From NCBI RefSeq assembly GCF_016801865.2, contig NC_068937.1, forward strand, positions 66,507,665-66,571,664: 64,000 nucleotides of DNA. Direction: 5' to 3'. How positions within the stretch are numbered: the stretch's first letter is position 1; every line of letters begins with the position of its first letter. Positions 60,801 through 64,000 of the stretch are shown here, piece after piece. Under the pieces are notes generated by a model that saw only the letters and a program-made list of their open reading frames with translations, was not told where the DNA came from and ran no database searches. The DNA comes from Culex pipiens pallens (lineage: Eukaryota; Arthropoda; Insecta; Diptera; Culicidae). The translations under genes and the position numbers were made by a program.

Positions 60801-63800
60801 TGTCATGTGTCAACTGGTTTCATGATCCGGATTATTTAGAACAGGTTCCAATTGGCCATCTGGCCACACATCAGATTCTGATTTTAAATAAATTCTGATT
60901 TTTTCTAGGAATCTGTTAAGTCCAGTAACTATTTTTAGAAATAAATTTAATTAAAATTTCAAAATAATTTAAAATAAAAAAAGAATTTTTGGAAAAAATC
61001 TTATAAATCCAGTAACCATTTTTTTAAATAAATTTGATTAATTTGTTAAAATAATTTTAAGTAAAGTCAGAATTTTTCAGGGACTCTTATAAATCCAGTT
61101 ACTATGTTTTTAGATAAATTTAACAAAAATGTCAAAATAATTTTAAATAAATTCTGTATTTTTAACAGGAATTTTATAAATCCAGTATTTTTTTTAAATA
61201 AATTTCATAAAAATGTCAAGTGTCAACTGGTTTCATGATCCAGATTATTTAGAACAGGTTCCAATTGGCCATTTTACCCATTTCTGATTCTGATTTTAAA
61301 TAAATTTAATTAAATTCTGATTCTGATTTTAAATAAATACAGATTATTTTCAGGAATCTGTTAAGTCCAGTAACTATTTTTAAAAATAAATTTAATTAAA
61401 ATTTCAAAATGATTTTAAATAAATTCAGATTTTTCGAAGAATCTTATAAATCCAGTAACTATGTTTTTTTAAAATAAATTTGATTAATTTGTCAAAATAA
61501 TTTTAAGTAAAGTCAAAATTTTCAGGGACTCTTATAAATCCAGTTACTATGTTTTTAGATAAATTTAACTTAAATGTTTAAATAATTTTAAATGAATTCT
61601 TATTTTTTAACAGGAATCTTATAAATCCAGTAATGTTTTTAAAATAAATTTATTTAAAATGTCAAGTGTCAACTGGTTTTATGATCCGGATTATTTAGAA
61701 CAGGTTCCAATTGGCCATTTGGCCACATTTCTGGTTCTGATTTTAAATAAATTTAGATTTTTTTCCAGGAATCTGTAAAGTCCAGCTACTATTTTTTTAA
61801 ATAAATTTAATTAAAATTTCAGAATAATTTTAAACAAAATCTTTTTTTTAAACAGGAATCTTATTATTCCAGTAACTTTTTTAAATAAATTTAATTAAAA
61901 TGTCAAGTTTCCAGTGGTTTCCTGATCCGGATTATTTAGAACAGGTTCATTTGGCCATTTGGCCACACGTCAGATTCTTATTTTAAATAAATTCTGATTT
62001 TTTCCAGGAATGTTTTTAGTCCAGTATCTATGTTTAGAAATAAATTTAATGAAAATTTCAAAATGATTTTAAATAATTTCTGATTTTTCGAAGAATCTGA
62101 TAAATCCAATTACACTGTCAAAATAATTTTTAATTAATTCAGAATTTTGCCAGGAATTTTATAAATCCGGTGACTATGTTTTTTTTTTAAATAAATTTAA
62201 TTAAAATGTCAAGTGCCCACTGGTTTCCTGATCCGGATTATTAAGAACAGGTTCCCATTAGCCATTTGGCAACATTTCGTAATCTGATATTAAATAAATT
62301 CATATTTTTTTACAGGAATCTTTTTTAAGTCGTGTAATTAAAAAAACTGTCAAAATAATTTTTAATTAATTCAGAATTTTGCCAGGAATTTTATAAATCC
62401 GGTGACTATGTTTTTTTTTTAAATAAATTTAATTAAAATGTCAAGTGTCCACTGGTTTCCTGATCCGGATTATTAAGAACAGGTTCCCATTAGCCATTTG
62501 GCAACATTTCGTAATCTGATATTAAATAAATTCATATTTTTTTACAGGAATCTTTTTTAAGTCGTGTAATTATTTTTATAATAAATTTAATTAAAATTTC
62601 AAAATGATTTCAAATAAATTTAGATTTTTACAGGAATCTTATAAATCCAGTAACTATGTCTTTAAAATAAATTAAATGAAAATGTAAAAATAAATTTAAA
62701 TAAACTCTGATTTTTTAAACAGGAATCTTATAAATTCGATATCTCTTTTTTTGAATAAACTTAATTAAAATATCAAGTGTCAACTGGTTTCCTAATTTGG
62801 ATTATTTAGAACAGGTTCCCATTGGCCACATTTATAAATCTGATTTTAAATAAATTCAGATTCATTTTAAGGAATCCTGAAAATTTCTTAATTAAAATTT
62901 TTGACATTATTTTATTTAAAACTGGTTCCGGTAGGCCACTCGGCCTAATTTCTGATCTGATTTGTTTTCCAGGAATCTTGAATTTTGTCCACAGGTTCCC
63001 TGATTTTTCGAAGAATCTGATAAATCCAGTTACCATGTTTTTAAAATAAATGAAATTAAATTGTCAAAACAATTTTTAATTAATTCAGAATTTTACCAGA
63101 AATTTTATAAATCCGGTGACTATGTTTTTTTTTAAATAAATTTAATTAAAATGTCAAGTATCCACTGGTTTCATGATCCGGAACATTTAGAACAGATTCC
63201 CGATGGCCACATTTCTGATTCTGGCTATAAATAAATTCAGATTTTTTTTCAAGGAATTTTGAAATTCTGGGAACTAAAACAACTTTTTAATAAATTCAAT
63301 AAAAATGTCATGTGACCACTGTTTCCCGGATCCGGGACAGTCAGAACAGGTTCCCATTGGCCCCTTGGCCATATATGGGATTCTGAAAGTATAGAGTAGC
63401 AAAAAATGCTTCAACACCACATTTGTTTTTTTAAATTGTCTGGCACATAGGAATTTTGAAAAAAAAAACTGCTTAAATGTTTTCTAGTTTCCGGATCCGG
63501 ATTGGCCAGAACCGGTTCTCAATGGCCACATTTTCGATAAAACACCTTCGGATATGCTTGGACAAACCATTTTTTGAGTTTGTATTGATTGTTTGAAGCA
63601 ATAGTATGTTTTTTTCGCATAAAGAGCAACAAATTTAAAAATTTTGAAGATTTCGCACAATTTTGGCCAATAATCCGGATTTCCACCGGAACCGGTTACG
63701 GGAACCGACCAATGGGACCATATTTTGGGTTTTTCTAACAATTTACCGTCTAATGACACCAGAAGCATCCAAAAAGACCTAATAGAACTTAAGTTACAGT

Positions 63801-64000
63801 GAAAACAAAATAAAAAATATTTTTTCGACGGGGGGTGATTCATATGCAAAACTTCTGCATTGAATATCTCGAGCTAGGGTAACAATTAAGACATGGGCCA
63901 GGTTGCATTGTGTTCAGGAAGCCGATCCCTCGGGGAGTTTTTTGAATCGTCCTGCTAATCACAAAAAAAATTTTTTTGTTACGCTGTGTAATCAATGCAT

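Larger units (their letters stand above)
54761..63988. mobile_element. Giant 9.2-kb foldback element with TAA duplication
   Basis: The ends CACAGCGTAACAAAAAA (54761) and TTTTTTGTTACGCTGTG (63988) are inverted, and TAA flanks both (54758-54760 and 63989-63991). Inverted similarity continues through both arms to an apex near 59.86-60.10 kb: about 5.1 kb on the left, 3.9 kb on the right. The outer ~800 bp of the arms are almost identical apart from an inserted MITE. Inside, each arm is an irregular series of units around GAACCTGTTCTAAATAATCC, GGATCA-GAAACCAGT, TTGACATTTTAATTAAATTT and TGGATTTATAAGATTCCTG: about 16 landmarks left, about 12 right. No ORF of note and no transposase. Superfamily uncertain: a 3-bp TAA duplication is allowed for PIF/Harbinger and for CACTA-like elements, whose ends begin CAC. 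Confidence 0.85.

Noticed and set aside
56624..63049. Recurrent ~75-codon ORFs (FINLILNKFRFILRN...) at 56624, 59638 and 62806
   Set aside because: They sit in the repeated unit of the giant foldback element and differ in length and ending; no conservation of a stop or start. Chance frames in an AT-rich repeat.

Overview
The window looks like repeat-rich nuclear DNA from a culicine mosquito, most likely Culex. The base composition is AT-rich. There are many tRNA-headed SINE copies of culicine type, a degenerate Juan/Jockey-type ORF1, BEL and copia retrotransposons, many MITE-like inverted-repeat elements, and one intron-split host exon. Species assignment rests on recalled family resemblance, not on a search. 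The only host gene I can name is dynamin (shibire): its first coding exon lies on the minus strand at 36928-37073, with an intact start and splice donor. I found no second dynamin exon at lower coordinates, so intron 1 may run through much of the left half of the window.

Layout. 1-4.4 kb: a 23-bp minisatellite, a long inverted-repeat element inserted in a copy of the minisatellite motif, SINEs, and a 1.07-kb element with 20-bp terminal repeats. 4.4-15.0 kb: a tandemly duplicated family carrying an ORF1/gag-like gene with an RRM-like core and no zinc knuckles; one copy is split by a retro-insertion (23-bp target duplication), which is itself split by a gag-only BEL retrotransposon (9212-13096). 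15.0-17.9 kb: a dead RTE-like LINE on the minus strand, broken by a SINE. 18-20.7 kb: a partial inverted-repeat element, two orphan exon-like segments, and a Juan-like ORF1 relic. 21-24 kb: a poly(A)-type repeat family and two hAT-like nonautonomous elements with exact 8-bp target duplications. 24.1-26.1 kb: an 8-bp satellite. 26.1-35.4 kb: nested SINEs and poly(A) retroelements with readable target duplications. 35.7-38.2 kb: hairpin and MITE-like elements on both sides of the dynamin exon. 38.4-42.9 kb: an intact copia element with identical LTRs. 42.9-44.8 kb: a 151-bp satellite interrupted by a DNA element. 46.0-54.1 kb: a 7.1-kb array of the same 8-bp satellite in the opposite orientation, with degenerate flanks. 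54.76-63.99 kb: a 9.2-kb foldback element flanked by TAA, with no coding capacity.

How the parts relate. There is no operon or pathway here. The window is a layered insertion record: many insertions have target duplications, and for four elements (1303-2637, 21973-22868, 55079-55365, 57418-57878) the pre-insertion sequence can be read from another copy in the same window. The copia element is the only one that looks autonomous and recently mobile. The other elements are nonautonomous, truncated or decayed. The strongest candidates for something under-described are the giant foldback element, the opposed 8-bp satellites, the zinc-knuckle-less gag-like family, and the head-to-head double-tRNA SINE-like elements.
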